Shown here piece after piece: positions 1 to 6,958 of a stretch of DNA of 14,472 nt; positions within the stretch are counted from its first letter, which is position 1, and each line of letters opens with the position of its first letter. Below the pieces are notes generated by a model. The model did no database searches. It had not been told where the DNA came from and saw only the letters and a list, made by a program, of their open reading frames with translations. Origin of the DNA: Pseudomonadota bacterium (GTDB lineage: Bacteria > Pseudomonadota > Alphaproteobacteria > JAAXGF01); NCBI GenBank assembly GCA_022563655.1, contig JADFMW010000042.1:1-14472 (forward strand), read 5' to 3'. The position numbers and the translations under genes were made by a program.

Positions 1-8
1 ATACGTCC

Positions 9-237
9 ATGACCGAAACGAGAACACGAAGGGCCCTGATCACCGGCGGGAGCAGCGGCATCGGAGCGTGCATCGCCGCGACCCTCGCGCGGGACGGCTG
101 CGACGTGGGGGTCTTCTACCTCCGAGACGAGGACGACACCCGACCGGTCGTTGCGGCCATCGAGTCCGCCGATCACCGGCCAGGTCATCACCGTGGACGG
201 CACACAGGGCGTCGTGATGCTGAACGCGGAGGCCTAG
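9..237 (+). pseudogene. Short-chain dehydrogenase/reductase remnant with internal deletion
   Basis: The ATG at 9 opens an SDR N-terminus: the Rossmann glycine motif TGGSSGIG lies at about residues 12-19, followed by a normal beta-alpha-beta stretch to about position 165. From 172 a different frame (+1) reads ITGQVITVDGTQGVV and ends at TAG 235-237, which is the usual C-terminal strand of the same family (ITGQ...VDGG). Roughly 170 residues in between, including the NNAG, Ser, Tyr and Lys catalytic region, are missing, and the two ends are out of frame. The remnant cannot be an active oxidoreductase. It is either a decayed gene or an assembly join. The long plus-strand frame that runs on from here is read-through across other genes. 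Confidence 0.8.
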
Positions 238-1091
238 CCACGCCCTGGGACCCAGACCGATACGAACAGTTCCAGGAGCAGCGCTACGCCCCGTTCGATG
301 ACCTCATCAAGCTCGTCCGCGTCTGCGACGGGCTGCGGGTCCGTCCACGTGCACCCCTCATCGGCGCTGTAACAGCGGTAGTAGGGATACTGCCGCCCGG
401 AGCCGACGCGGAAAATGCACAGGAGGCGCCCATCGGGCAGACGGGCCGTGTTGGATTCGTTGGGTCCCTCACAGGCGCCCGGGGTCTGCGCACTGTCGGC
501 GACGACAGAGCGGAACTGCCAGGTGAAGCCCCCGTCGGCGCTGGCGAAGGCCATGCACGCGTACTGCAGTTGGTCGGCGGCCGGCTCGAAACGTCCGTAG
601 AGCGTAGTCAGCCAGCCGCCGTCGACGGCGACGATGCTGCCGTTGGTCAGCAGGCACAGCTCGCCGTCGGAATACTCGAGCAAGTCCCGCGGCAGGTCGG
701 TAAAACGCACCGGCTCAGGCCTGGCCTCGATGCCGGTGCCGCCCAGACTCAACACGGTGCCATCGGCCACGGCGTTGCGCCGATCCCCCGGCGTTGCCGG
801 CCACAGCTCGTAGGGCATGACGAGAATCTCGTCCGACGTCTTCAACGGCACCGACGAATGACTGACCGACGCCACGTCCTGCACCTGCAGCCACGAGTCG
901 CCGCCGTCGCTGGAGCGGTACATGTAGCCCGGCCACTGGCCCTGGGCGATGTCGGCGACCTTGATGGCCTGGCACAGGATGTCGGCACCTGCTGCGTGCA
1001 GGGACGAAAACCAGTGATGGCCGGCCGCCCTGCCCACCAGCACGGGTGCCGACAGCTCAACGAGACAGCCGGAAGCGCGGAAATGGGCCAT
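234..1091 (-). CDS. Sialidase-like (BNR/Asp-box) protein, 3'-truncated
   Basis: The protein carries three Asp-box motifs (S-x-D-x-G-x-x-W): SSDGGDSW at residues 60-67, SADGGFTW at 184-191 and SADEGCTW at 242-249. These mark the beta-propeller fold of the sialidase/neuraminidase superfamily (exo-glycosidases of sialic-acid-like sugars, though many members have other or unknown substrates). The family normally runs 330-400 residues. Here recognisable sequence stops near residue 256 (about position 325), and the last 30 residues are antisense to the methyltransferase fragment, so the last propeller blades are missing. No signal peptide is evident. The ATG at 1091 lies 15 nt after the stop of the preceding dioxygenase-fusion gene on the same strand, which suggests co-transcription. 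Residual activity is doubtful. Confidence 0.75.
   Translation of the reverse strand: MAHFRASGCLVELSAPVLVGRAAGHHWFSSLHAAGADILCQAIKVADIAQGQWPGYMYRSSDGGDSWLQVQDVASVSHSSVPLKTSDEILVMPYELWPATPGDRRNAVADGTVLSLGGTGIEARPEPVRFTDLPRDLLEYSDGELCLLTNGSIVAVDGGWLTTLYGRFEPAADQLQYACMAFASADGGFTWQFRSVVADSAQTPGACEGPNESNTARLPDGRLLCIFRVGSGRQYPYYRCYSADEGCTWTDPQPVADADELDEVIERGVALLLELFVSVWVPGRG
238..325 (+). pseudogene. N-terminal fragment of a trans-aconitate methyltransferase-like gene
   Basis: Directly after the SDR stop the plus strand reads TPWDPDRYEQFQEQRYAPF followed by DDLIKLVR. This is the typical N-terminus of Tam-like class I SAM methyltransferases (W-D/N-P-x-x-Y-x-x-F-x-x-x-R-x-x-P-F-x-D-L-L). The expected next element, the SAM-binding VVDLGCGTG motif, is absent: similarity stops near 318-325, where antisense sialidase sequence begins. 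No ATG or GTG precedes it in frame, so it has lost both its start and more than 200 codons at its 3' end. Identification rests on the N-terminal pattern only. Confidence 0.55.
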
Positions 1092-1106
1092 GTCACCCGC
1101 GGGCGG

Positions 1107-2414
1107 TCAGTCCGCGTCGGGGCGGCGCGGATTGCCCCAGTGGCCGCTGGGGTCGCTGCCGCGGACGACGACGCCCTTGGCGCTCCAGCCCAGAGAGGCG
1201 CGGACGTCGGCCGTGCAATAGCGCAGGGTGAGACCGCAGCGGCGGCGCGACGACGTGTTGGCGCCGGAGCCGTGCAGGAGGAGGTCGGTGTGGATGGACA
1301 CCTCGCCGGCGCGCAGGACGACGTCGACGGGCTCGCCGTATTGGCCGACGTCCTCGACCGTCTGATCCAGGACATTGTCCTCGGCCTCGTCGCTCTCTCG
1401 GTACGGCAGGTGGCCGTGAAGATGAGAGCCGGCGATGAAGCGCATGCACGCGTTCTCCGTATCGGCGTCGTCGATGGCCAGCCAGGCGGTGGCTGTCTTG
1501 GACGGCGTCAGGGGCCAGTAGCTGGCGTCCTGGTGCCAGGAAACCGTCTTGCCGTCTCCGGGCATCTTGCAGAAATAGTGTGAGCCCCAGCCGATGACGT
1601 CCTCTCCCAGCAGGTCGCAGATCGGCTCTACAATGCGCGGGTGGACGAGCAGGTCGAAGGCGCGGCCGTATTTCATGTGGGCCGTGCTGATGGAGTAGCT
1701 GTCCTTGCCCTCGGCCTGCACCTGCGCCAGGAGATCATCGAAATAGCTGCGGTGATGGGCGATCTCGCCGTCGTCGACCATGCCGGTGAGGCCGTCGCTG
1801 CACACGAGAAAGGCCCCGGCGCCGGCGGTCTCCACCGCGAAGCCGTCGATTGCGACCTCGTCGGCGACGCCGACGGTACGGGTCAGGATGTCCCAGGCAA
1901 CCGACTCCATGGCCTCCTCGAGTGTGATCGTCCCGGCGCGCACCATCTCCATGGCCATGCTGTGGTCGTCGGTGAGCTGGACAAGGCCCCGGCGGTCGAG
2001 ACGGTAGATGCGGCTGTCGCCGACGTGGGCGACGCAGCCGCGCCCGGCGCCGCCGAGCCACAGCGCCGAGAGGGTCGTCGCCATGCGCTCGAGCGCCGGA
2101 TCGTCGCGGCCGGTGCGCAGGATCCGCCGGTGGGCGGCGCGCACCGCGCCCTCCAGCACGCCCTCGACTTCGCCGGCGGCGAGGGCGCGGCGTTGGCGGC
2201 GGAGCGCGGCGCGCACGACGTCGCGGGCGAGCCGGCTCGCCACGTCGCCGCCGGGCTGCCCGCCGAGGCCGTCGGCGACGAGGTAGCAGCCGATCTTCTG
2301 GTCGACGGCGAAGGCATCCTCGTTGCGCTCGCGCACGAGGCCCAGGTCGGTCGCGCCGAAGGCGACCCAGGCGTCCGCCGCGCCCTCGCTGGGGCCGCTT
2401 CCAAGTTTCGACAT
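1107..2414 (-). CDS. PP2C-type protein phosphatase fused in frame to a PhyH-like dioxygenase domain
   Basis: Residues 1 to ~219 are a PP2C Ser/Thr phosphatase: D23-L-G and NED at 31-33, VADGLGG with D48, VGDSRIY, and CSDGLTGMVDD ending near 215. These supply most of the metal-binding aspartates. The usual final motif (G-G-x-D-N) and about 25 residues are absent. From ~222 to 435 the protein is a phytanoyl-CoA dioxygenase-like Fe(II)/2-oxoglutarate domain with W-H294-Q-D296, a later H381-G-S-G and Arg 390-392, which fit the HxD...H metal triad and the oxoglutarate-binding Arg. That domain lacks its usual first ~40 residues. I know of no such domain pairing, and both halves are clipped exactly at the seam (about 1750-1757). 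The ATG at 2414 has a good Shine-Dalgarno (GGGGAGG). It lies 49 nt downstream of dgkA and 15 nt upstream of the sialidase-like gene. It is either a genuine deletion fusion or an assembly chimera. Confidence 0.8.
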   Translation of the reverse strand: MSKLGSGPSEGAADAWVAFGATDLGLVRERNEDAFAVDQKIGCYLVADGLGGQPGGDVASRLARDVVRAALRRQRRALAAGEVEGVLEGAVRAAHRRILRTGRDDPALERMATTLSALWLGGAGRGCVAHVGDSRIYRLDRRGLVQLTDDHSMAMEMVRAGTITLEEAMESVAWDILTRTVGVADEVAIDGFAVETAGAGAFLVCSDGLTGMVDDGEIAHHRSYFDDLLAQVQAEGKDSYSISTAHMKYGRAFDLLVHPRIVEPICDLLGEDVIGWGSHYFCKMPGDGKTVSWHQDASYWPLTPSKTATAWLAIDDADTENACMRFIAGSHLHGHLPYRESDEAEDNVLDQTVEDVGQYGEPVDVVLRAGEVSIHTDLLLHGSGANTSSRRRCGLTLRYCTADVRASLGWSAKGVVVRGSDPSGHWGNPRRPDAD

Positions 2415-2463
2415 CGTCGCGCGCCTCCCCTCGTTCGCTCCCGTGGCCGCCGGCCGGCCATGC

Positions 2464-2826
2464 TCAGAGATGCGAGAGCAGCAGCAATCCGCCGACCCCC
2501 AGCGCCGCCACGCCCGCCACCAAGACGCTGCCGGCGGCGATATCCTTGGCCCGTCTGATGCCAGGATGGGTCTGCGGATGGAGGTGGTCGATCAGGGCCT
2601 CGAGCGAGGAGTTCATGAGCTCGGCCGACAGCACGAGCGCGACCGCGAGCCCGGAGATCGCCCACCACTCGGGCGCCGGCCGCAGCGCCGCGAGCGTCGC
2701 CCCGAGCGCCAGCGCGATCCATACCTGGGTGCGCACGCTGCGCTCGCGGCGCCAGGCGAGGCGCACCCCCGACCAAGCGACGCGCACCCGGCTCGGCAGG
2801 TTGCGGTTCTTGGCGTCTTGCGTCAT
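2464..2826 (-). CDS. dgkA: Diacylglycerol kinase, DgkA family
   Basis: A small inner-membrane enzyme of 120 residues that phosphorylates diacylglycerol (or undecaprenol in some relatives) with ATP, recycling lipid after membrane-derived glycan synthesis. The diagnostic segment LMNSSLEALIDHL...HPGIRRAKDIAAGSVL contains the catalytic Glu of N-S-x-x-E-A and the conserved R-A-K-D. Three hydrophobic helices are visible at about residues 35-50, 55-72 and 98-118. I chose the ATG at 2826 because AAGGA sits six bases upstream and the length matches the family. Longer upstream frames run into an 11-bp repeat. It lies in a leftward run after the SAM hydroxide adenosyltransferase gene. Confidence 0.93.
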   Translation of the reverse strand: MTQDAKNRNLPSRVRVAWSGVRLAWRRERSVRTQVWIALALGATLAALRPAPEWWAISGLAVALVLSAELMNSSLEALIDHLHPQTHPGIRRAKDIAAGSVLVAGVAALGVGGLLLLSHL

Positions 2827-2839
2827 TCCGTTTCCTTTC

Positions 2840-2871
2840 GCATGCCGGTCGCATGCCGGTCGCATGCCGGC
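2840..2871. repeat. Tandem 11-bp repeat, about three copies
   Basis: The unit GCATGCCGGTC occurs twice in full and a third time as GCATGCCGG, end to end, in the 73-bp gap between dgkA and the SAM hydroxide adenosyltransferase gene. It lies just upstream of the dgkA ribosome-binding site, so copy-number slippage would alter dgkA leader length. GCATGC is itself a palindrome. Confidence 0.9.
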
Positions 2872-2899
2872 TTCCATGGGTGGCCGCGGTCGTCGCGGC

Positions 2900-3649
2900 C
2901 TAGCCGTCGCGCACGATCACCGGGTCGCCGAGATGCAGGCCCAGCGCCTCGTCGGCGCGGCCGCGGTTCACCGCGATCGCGGCGAGACCGCTCGAGTTCT
3001 CGTACCAGAACGGCTGCCCCGGCGGCGCGTCCGAGAAGGTGCGCGCCCGCGCCAGCGGCCGGCCGTTGACCTCGAGCGTCTGCCCGCGGGTCAGCGCGGC
3101 GGCCCTCAGGCCCGTCATCGCGTTGCCGAAGCGGTCGAAGTATATGATGCGCGGCAGGTCGTCGGGCCAGTCCGATCCGGGCCTGTCCGACCCGGGCCGC
3201 GACGCCTCGTCGCGCCGCTCGCCGGGCGGCTGCTCGCCGCGCGCCAGCCGCGCCGCCACCGGGGCGAACAGGTCGCGGCCGTGAAAGGTCGCCGAGAGCC
3301 GCCCGGGCCGCGCGGTGATGTCCCACCAGCTCGGCGCGCGCGCGCGCCGCGCAACGATGGCGAACAGCCCGTTGTCGGGCCCGACGTACCAGCGGCCTTC
3401 GGCCCGCACCACTGCCGGCCGGCGCTCCTCGGAGCCCACCCCCGGGTCGACGACGCACAGGAACACGGCGCCTTCGGGAAACTCGCCGACGTAGGCGGCG
3501 AGCAGGTAGGCGGCGAGCTCGGGCTCGTGCGCCGGGGCGTCGTGGAAGAGGTCGATGACCGGCGCCCCGGGCGCCTCGCGATGGAGCACGGCCTTGATCT
3601 GGCCGACGTACGGACCCTCGAGACCGAAATCGGTGAACAGCACGATCAT
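2900..3649 (-). CDS. SAM hydroxide adenosyltransferase (DUF62 family)
   Basis: Members of this family use water or hydroxide to convert S-adenosylmethionine to adenosine and methionine; relatives include the fluorinase and chlorinase. The family signature is clear: MIVLFTDFG at the N-terminus, VDPGVGS-x-x-RR, YVGPDNGLF, FHGRDLFAPVAA and IYFDRFGNAMTGL. The length of 249 residues is normal. The ATG at 3649 gives the standard MIVLFTDFG start. A TTG at 3706 would add 19 unconserved residues and has no better ribosome site. A charged, low-complexity loop (GSDRPGSDWPDD) near residue 160 is typical of the variable linker between the two domains. It lies between yjbQ and dgkA in one leftward run. Confidence 0.93.
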   Translation of the reverse strand: MIVLFTDFGLEGPYVGQIKAVLHREAPGAPVIDLFHDAPAHEPELAAYLLAAYVGEFPEGAVFLCVVDPGVGSEERRPAVVRAEGRWYVGPDNGLFAIVARRARAPSWWDITARPGRLSATFHGRDLFAPVAARLARGEQPPGERRDEASRPGSDRPGSDWPDDLPRIIYFDRFGNAMTGLRAAALTRGQTLEVNGRPLARARTFSDAPPGQPFWYENSSGLAAIAVNRGRADEALGLHLGDPVIVRDG

Positions 3650-3746
3650 TGGCAAGACCGCGTTCTTGCGCCAGAGATCAACAATGGATCGACGATCGAT
3701 CGACAATATCAGAGAGCGGAGGCCCCGTCGCCGGCCGGCGCGCGGC

Positions 3747-4166
3747 TCACTCCCCGAGCAGGTGCAGCGCGAGGCGCCGCGTATGGGGCGTGTTGCGGTG
3801 CTCGTAGAGAAAGATCCCCTGCCAGGTTCCCAGCGCCATGCGTCCGTCGCTGAGCGGGATGCTGAGCTGCGTCTGGGTCAGCGCCGAGCGGATGTGCGCC
3901 GGCATGTCGTCGGGCCCCTCGGTGGCGTGCCGGTAGCGCTCGCCCGATTCGGGCGCCAGCCGGGCGAAGAACGACTCGAGATCGTGCAGCACGTCGGGGT
4001 CGGCGTTCTCCTGAATCACCAGCGAGGCCGAGGTGTGCCGGATGAACACCGTGAGCAGGCCGTCGCGCAGCCGCTGTTCGGCGAGCCAAGCGTTGAGGCG
4101 CGGCGTCACGTCGTAGAAGCCGCGGCCGCGGGTGGCGATGGAAAGCTCGTGGCTGACCTGCCTCAT
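3747..4166 (-). CDS. yjbQ: YjbQ/UPF0047 family (secondary thiamine-phosphate synthase) protein
   Basis: The 139-residue protein matches the single-domain YjbQ family in length and motifs: MRQVSHELSI start, FIRHTSASLVIQENADPDV, ERYRHATEGPDDMPAHI and LGTWQGIFLYEHR. The family has been reported to provide weak thiamine-phosphate synthase activity; its main role is unclear. The ATG at 4166 matches family length. A longer frame reaching 4292 only reads the upstream non-coding repeat. Its first 16 codons and about 75 bp of upstream sequence are duplicated at 7840-7962, where the copy is broken. The SAM hydroxide adenosyltransferase gene follows 97 bp downstream on the same strand. Confidence 0.9.
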   Translation of the reverse strand: MRQVSHELSIATRGRGFYDVTPRLNAWLAEQRLRDGLLTVFIRHTSASLVIQENADPDVLHDLESFFARLAPESGERYRHATEGPDDMPAHIRSALTQTQLSIPLSDGRMALGTWQGIFLYEHRNTPHTRRLALHLLGE

Positions 4167-4241
4167 GGCGCTCTCGATCGGTCCGCGGAACTCGCACCGT
4201 ACACACATTGCCGCCCACGGCCAACCGCTGGCGCCACCGGG
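4119..4241. repeat. Direct repeat, left copy (yjbQ start plus upstream region)
   Basis: These 123 bp contain the first 16 codons of the intact yjbQ gene and all the sequence upstream of it up to GCGCCACCGGG. The same 123 bp recurs at 7840-7962 in the same orientation with four mismatches by my alignment: three within the yjbQ codons and one at CACCGTAC versus CACGGTAC. The sequences diverge sharply on both sides. The two copies bracket the three-gene islet. Confidence 0.92.
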
Positions 4242-4257
4242 TAGTGGGTCAGTTCGA

Positions 4258-4323
4258 TGAAGGTCCGCTCCCAGCCGAGAGAGGACCTTCACGCAGTCCG
4301 TTTTAACCCGGCCGTTTTAACCC
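4258..4323. repeat. 9-bp inverted repeat and adjacent 12-bp direct repeats at the islet edge
   Basis: TGAAGGTCC at 4258-4266 is mirrored by GGACCTTCA at 4283-4291 around a 16-base loop. Immediately after come two copies of CCGTTTTAACCC at 4298-4309 and 4312-4323. No T-run follows, so a simple terminator reading is weak. The position, 17 bp inside the left boundary of the islet, suggests a recombination or protein-binding site, but that is inference. Confidence 0.6.
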
Positions 4324-4433
4324 CGGACGTCGCGATCGGATCACGTTCGTTGTCAGGAGACCTCGCCAGCTCCATGAGCCTGACCGGCGCCCCGAGAGGC
4401 CGCCGCACAGCAGCGTATTCTCGGGTTGGGCGA

Positions 4434-4461
4434 GGCTGGCGCCGGGAAAACGGCGCCTGCC
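4434..4461 (-). terminator. Possible stem-loop behind the ATP-grasp gene
   Basis: GGCTGGCGCC and GGCGCCTGCC can pair around GGGAAAAC (nine pairs with one T-T mismatch), starting two bases after the ATP-grasp stop. There is no U-tract, so Rho-independent termination is only possible, not shown. The stretch 4242-4463 holds no gene that I can support. Confidence 0.35.
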
Positions 4462-4463
4462 GC

Positions 4464-5558
4464 TCAGGAAGACGCCCGCCACTTGCCGCGCTGGCGCAGT
4501 TCGTCGAGATCGTCCTTGCGGACGACGGTTTCGGCGAGGTAGCGGCAAACCACCCGGTCCTTGTCGAAGGTCAGGCAGTCAGGCTTCTCCTCGCCCTCGA
4601 TGAAGTGCCGCCAAGCGGCTTCGATCTCGCCGAAGCCGAACGCCGCGCGCACGCCGGTGGACCCGGTGAAGCGGGCGTTGACCTCGAAAAACCCCCACGA
4701 CCCATCGGCGAGCCGCTTGGCGGCGATGTTGCAGGGGCCAATCATCCCGTGCCTGCCGAGCAGCTCGGCACCCTCACGCACCACCGCCTCGAGTAGCGGG
4801 TCGTCCAACACCTCGACGGCGGGGGCCTCGCCGTGGACTTTATCAGCACACCACGCGATCACGCCCAGGGCCTTGCCGTCGCGGCCGAGGAACACCTCGG
4901 CCGACATCTCCTCGTCCTGGCGCAGCATGCCGTCGCGCTCGACATCGCTGGGCGTGATCTCGGCGCGTGCCTTGTTCCAGCTCCTCGGCGCCAGATATTC
5001 CTGCACCACCATCTCGGCGCCGCACGCCAGGACCGCCTCTATGCCGTCGCGGTCGAACAGCACGCGCACCCCGCGCGAGGCAAAGCCGCGCCGGGGCTTG
5101 GCGAGCAGGGGAAAGCCGCACGCGGCAAGCAGGGCCTCGATCTCCTCGCGGCTCGCGGCGGTTTCCGTAAACGGCAATCCGGCGGCGCGGAAGACCTTCG
5201 CGGTGCGGTACTTGTCGCTGCAGATGTCCACCGCCTCGGGGCTGCCGACCAGCGCGAAGGCGCCCAGCTCGGCCAGCCGCTCGCGCATCGCGGCCAGGAT
5301 CGGCAGGTCGTCGTCGCGGCCCGGCACGATCAGGGCGGGGCGTTCGGCCTCGACGATCTCGATCAAGCGGGCCTCGAACGCCGCCCGGTCGGATACGGGT
5401 GGTGTCAGCCAGGCGCTGTCGCAGTCGAAGACCCCGGCGCTGAACGCCTCCGAATTCGCGCCGACGACGTACCAGGGCGCCTCCGAGCGCCGCAGCGCGG
5501 CCAGGATCGCATGGCCGACACCGCTGCCGACGCTGGTTACGAGCAACTTGCGGGTCAT
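4464..5558 (-). CDS. ATP-grasp ligase (carbamoyl-phosphate-synthase-like/PylC-like)
   Basis: The 364-residue protein has the ATP-grasp layout: an N-terminal Rossmann-like pre-ATP domain (KLLVTSVGSGVGHAIL, a glycine-rich loop), a central lid with DKYRTAKVFRAAGLPFTET and PLLAKPRRGFASRGV (ATP-binding Lys), and a C-terminal catalytic segment FFEVNARFTGST with the metal-binding Glu and Asn. Such enzymes activate a carboxylate as acyl phosphate and join it to an amine or thiol. This subgroup is common in polysaccharide and natural-product loci, and its substrate cannot be read from sequence. The ATG at 5558 gives the standard start before the glycine loop. It is third in the islet and separated from the FkbM gene by 291 bp, so it may have its own promoter. 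Confidence 0.87.
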   Translation of the reverse strand: MTRKLLVTSVGSGVGHAILAALRRSEAPWYVVGANSEAFSAGVFDCDSAWLTPPVSDRAAFEARLIEIVEAERPALIVPGRDDDLPILAAMRERLAELGAFALVGSPEAVDICSDKYRTAKVFRAAGLPFTETAASREEIEALLAACGFPLLAKPRRGFASRGVRVLFDRDGIEAVLACGAEMVVQEYLAPRSWNKARAEITPSDVERDGMLRQDEEMSAEVFLGRDGKALGVIAWCADKVHGEAPAVEVLDDPLLEAVVREGAELLGRHGMIGPCNIAAKRLADGSWGFFEVNARFTGSTGVRAAFGFGEIEAAWRHFIEGEEKPDCLTFDKDRVVCRYLAETVVRKDDLDELRQRGKWRASS

Positions 5559-5597
5559 GTCTGCTTCAACGTTTTAGCCGGGCGGCGGCGATGCTGG

Positions 5598-5760
5598 CTA
5601 AGCACGACCAACGTCATGTTCCTCGCCGACCTCTATCGAGCCGATTTGCTCATGCTTCCTATCGCGCAATGTCTTGATTTCCAGATTAACGCCGCGCCGG
5701 ACATACTCCTCTGGCGTCGTGGCGATCGGATCGGGCTGGCCGACGTGCGAAAGCAGCTGC
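5598..5760 (-). pseudogene. Possible degraded C-terminal tail of a TctC-like binding protein
   Basis: In the 291-bp gap between the FkbM and ATP-grasp genes, one leftward frame reads ATTPEEYVRRGVNLEIKTLR and ends at the TAG 5598-5600. The TPEEY...EI...LR pattern resembles the last helix of tripartite tricarboxylate transporter receptors (TctC), which often end S-T-P-E-E-F-x-x-x-x-x-x-E-I-x-x-W. Nothing further upstream in the frame is convincing and there is no start codon. It could equally be chance. No other gene is visible in 5559-5849. Confidence 0.22.
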
Positions 5761-5849
5761 GTCGCCGGCGCCGCTTTGCTCGATGGTGTCCGGTTTGGGT
5801 GCGGACCCGATCGCGCTCCGGCTCGATACGGATGGTACGGACGGGGAGA

Positions 5850-6881
5850 TCATTGGCGCAAGCTGGGGTCAAGGACGCTGGGCCCCACGATCGGCTCGAG
5901 ATCGTGCTTGCTCGCGAGAATGAGCAGGTGGTTGTAACGGTCGAACAACAACATCCCGCGGTTCTCGTCCGTCAACAGATGATAGGAGAACCGCCCGGAA
6001 TCAAGGAAATGCTGGTAGCCGTCGGACCAGGAATAGCGATGCCCCGCGATGTAGTAGTTCTTGAATCCGCACTCCTCGAGGACGTCGAGGATGCGATGCC
6101 GATCAACGCCAGGCGAGTATTTTCTGAGATACTGATTGGGGTGGAGTTCGAGCAGCAGGAAGGAAACGTGGTCCCGAAGCGTCGCGGTCATGCCTCCGAT
6201 GGCTTTGCCTTCCGCGCCGTGGATGTCCATCTTCATGATGTCGGGCGCGATGCTCTCGCTCACGCAGACCTGATCGAAGGTGACCGCCTTGAGTTCGACA
6301 CCCTCGGAACCGTCTCTGACCACGGTGCGGCCCACGGAGCGGACGGTCTCCTCGGTGTCGGACAAGGCCGCCGCGATGATCTTCACGTTGCCGAGCCCAT
6401 TGAGTTCGACCGACCGCTCCACGGCCAGCACGTAGTCTGGATTACTTTCGACCGCGTAGACCGATCCCTTTCCGTCCAAAAGCTTCCCCACGTAACATGT
6501 GTAAAACCCGATAAAGGCCCCGACGTCGACGAAGACGGGGTCATTCATCCTGCCAAGCAGTCGAGTCAACAGATCCACCATGACGATCTCGTATCCACCG
6601 CTGGTCTCGTAAAAGTCACGAAAGTGCCGGGCGGGTCCGTTGTCGCCGGGGATGTAAAGACGCATGGGCTGGCCCTTTACGGTCAGATCGAATGTGACGG
6701 AATCGGATTTGGCCAGCGCCTCGACCTCGTCCGCGAGTTTCCGGGCGCCGTCACGCAAGCGGCTTGCGACGGCGGGCCCTCGTCGTCCCGTCAGCCCCAC
6801 GAGCCATCGAGTCAGCGTCTCACTCAGAGACAAAAGCGTTTTCGCAAGGGAAAAAACCAGGTGATCGGACAAGTATCTCAT
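5850..6881 (-). CDS. FkbM family SAM-dependent methyltransferase
   Basis: The 343-residue protein has the FkbM core in its middle: FVDVGAFIGFYTCYVGKLL (SAM-binding motif I, with Phe where most members have Asn), VYAVESNPDYVLAVERSVELNG (acidic motif II), and DIMKMDIHGAEGKAIGGM then FLLLELHPNQY, matching the family's D-x-x-K-I-D-V-E-G-x-E...E-x-H-P. The family O-methylates sugars and polyketide hydroxyls. The first ~100 residues form a less conserved helical extension and the last ~60 are also extra. The ATG at 6881 starts the helical segment MRYLSDHLVF; GGAG lies 13 bases upstream, so the start is moderately secure. The longer frame to 7625 is a shadow of the next gene. It lies 77 bp downstream of the CmoA-like gene and is probably co-transcribed with it. 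Base composition is visibly less GC-rich than the flanks. Confidence 0.88.
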   Translation of the reverse strand: MRYLSDHLVFSLAKTLLSLSETLTRWLVGLTGRRGPAVASRLRDGARKLADEVEALAKSDSVTFDLTVKGQPMRLYIPGDNGPARHFRDFYETSGGYEIVMVDLLTRLLGRMNDPVFVDVGAFIGFYTCYVGKLLDGKGSVYAVESNPDYVLAVERSVELNGLGNVKIIAAALSDTEETVRSVGRTVVRDGSEGVELKAVTFDQVCVSESIAPDIMKMDIHGAEGKAIGGMTATLRDHVSFLLLELHPNQYLRKYSPGVDRHRILDVLEECGFKNYYIAGHRYSWSDGYQHFLDSGRFSYHLLTDENRGMLLFDRYNHLLILASKHDLEPIVGPSVLDPSLRQ

Positions 6882-6958
6882 GTAGGCAGGTACGCTCCGT
6901 TTCCGAAGATGACGTGATGCGTGGCGCCGTATCGCGGGAAGCGATGATATAGGCGTCG

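Noticed and set aside
9..1583. A 524-codon plus-strand open frame
   Set aside because: Beyond the SDR head and the Tam-like fragment it is antisense to the sialidase and dioxygenase genes, which carry clear family motifs; its own composition is shadow-like.
3688..3706. GATCGATC-rich sequence and TTG start upstream of the SAM hydroxide adenosyltransferase gene
   Set aside because: The TTG start adds residues that do not match the family N-terminus; the short palindromes are not supported as a binding site.
5633..5872. 79-codon minus-strand frame between FkbM and ATP-grasp genes
   Set aside because: Arginine-rich, overlaps the FkbM 3' end and shows no family pattern; another frame gives the slightly better TctC-like tail.
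4833..6917. A 694-codon plus-strand open frame across the islet
   Set aside because: It is antisense to the ATP-grasp and FkbM genes, both with intact catalytic motifs, and shows no domain of its own.
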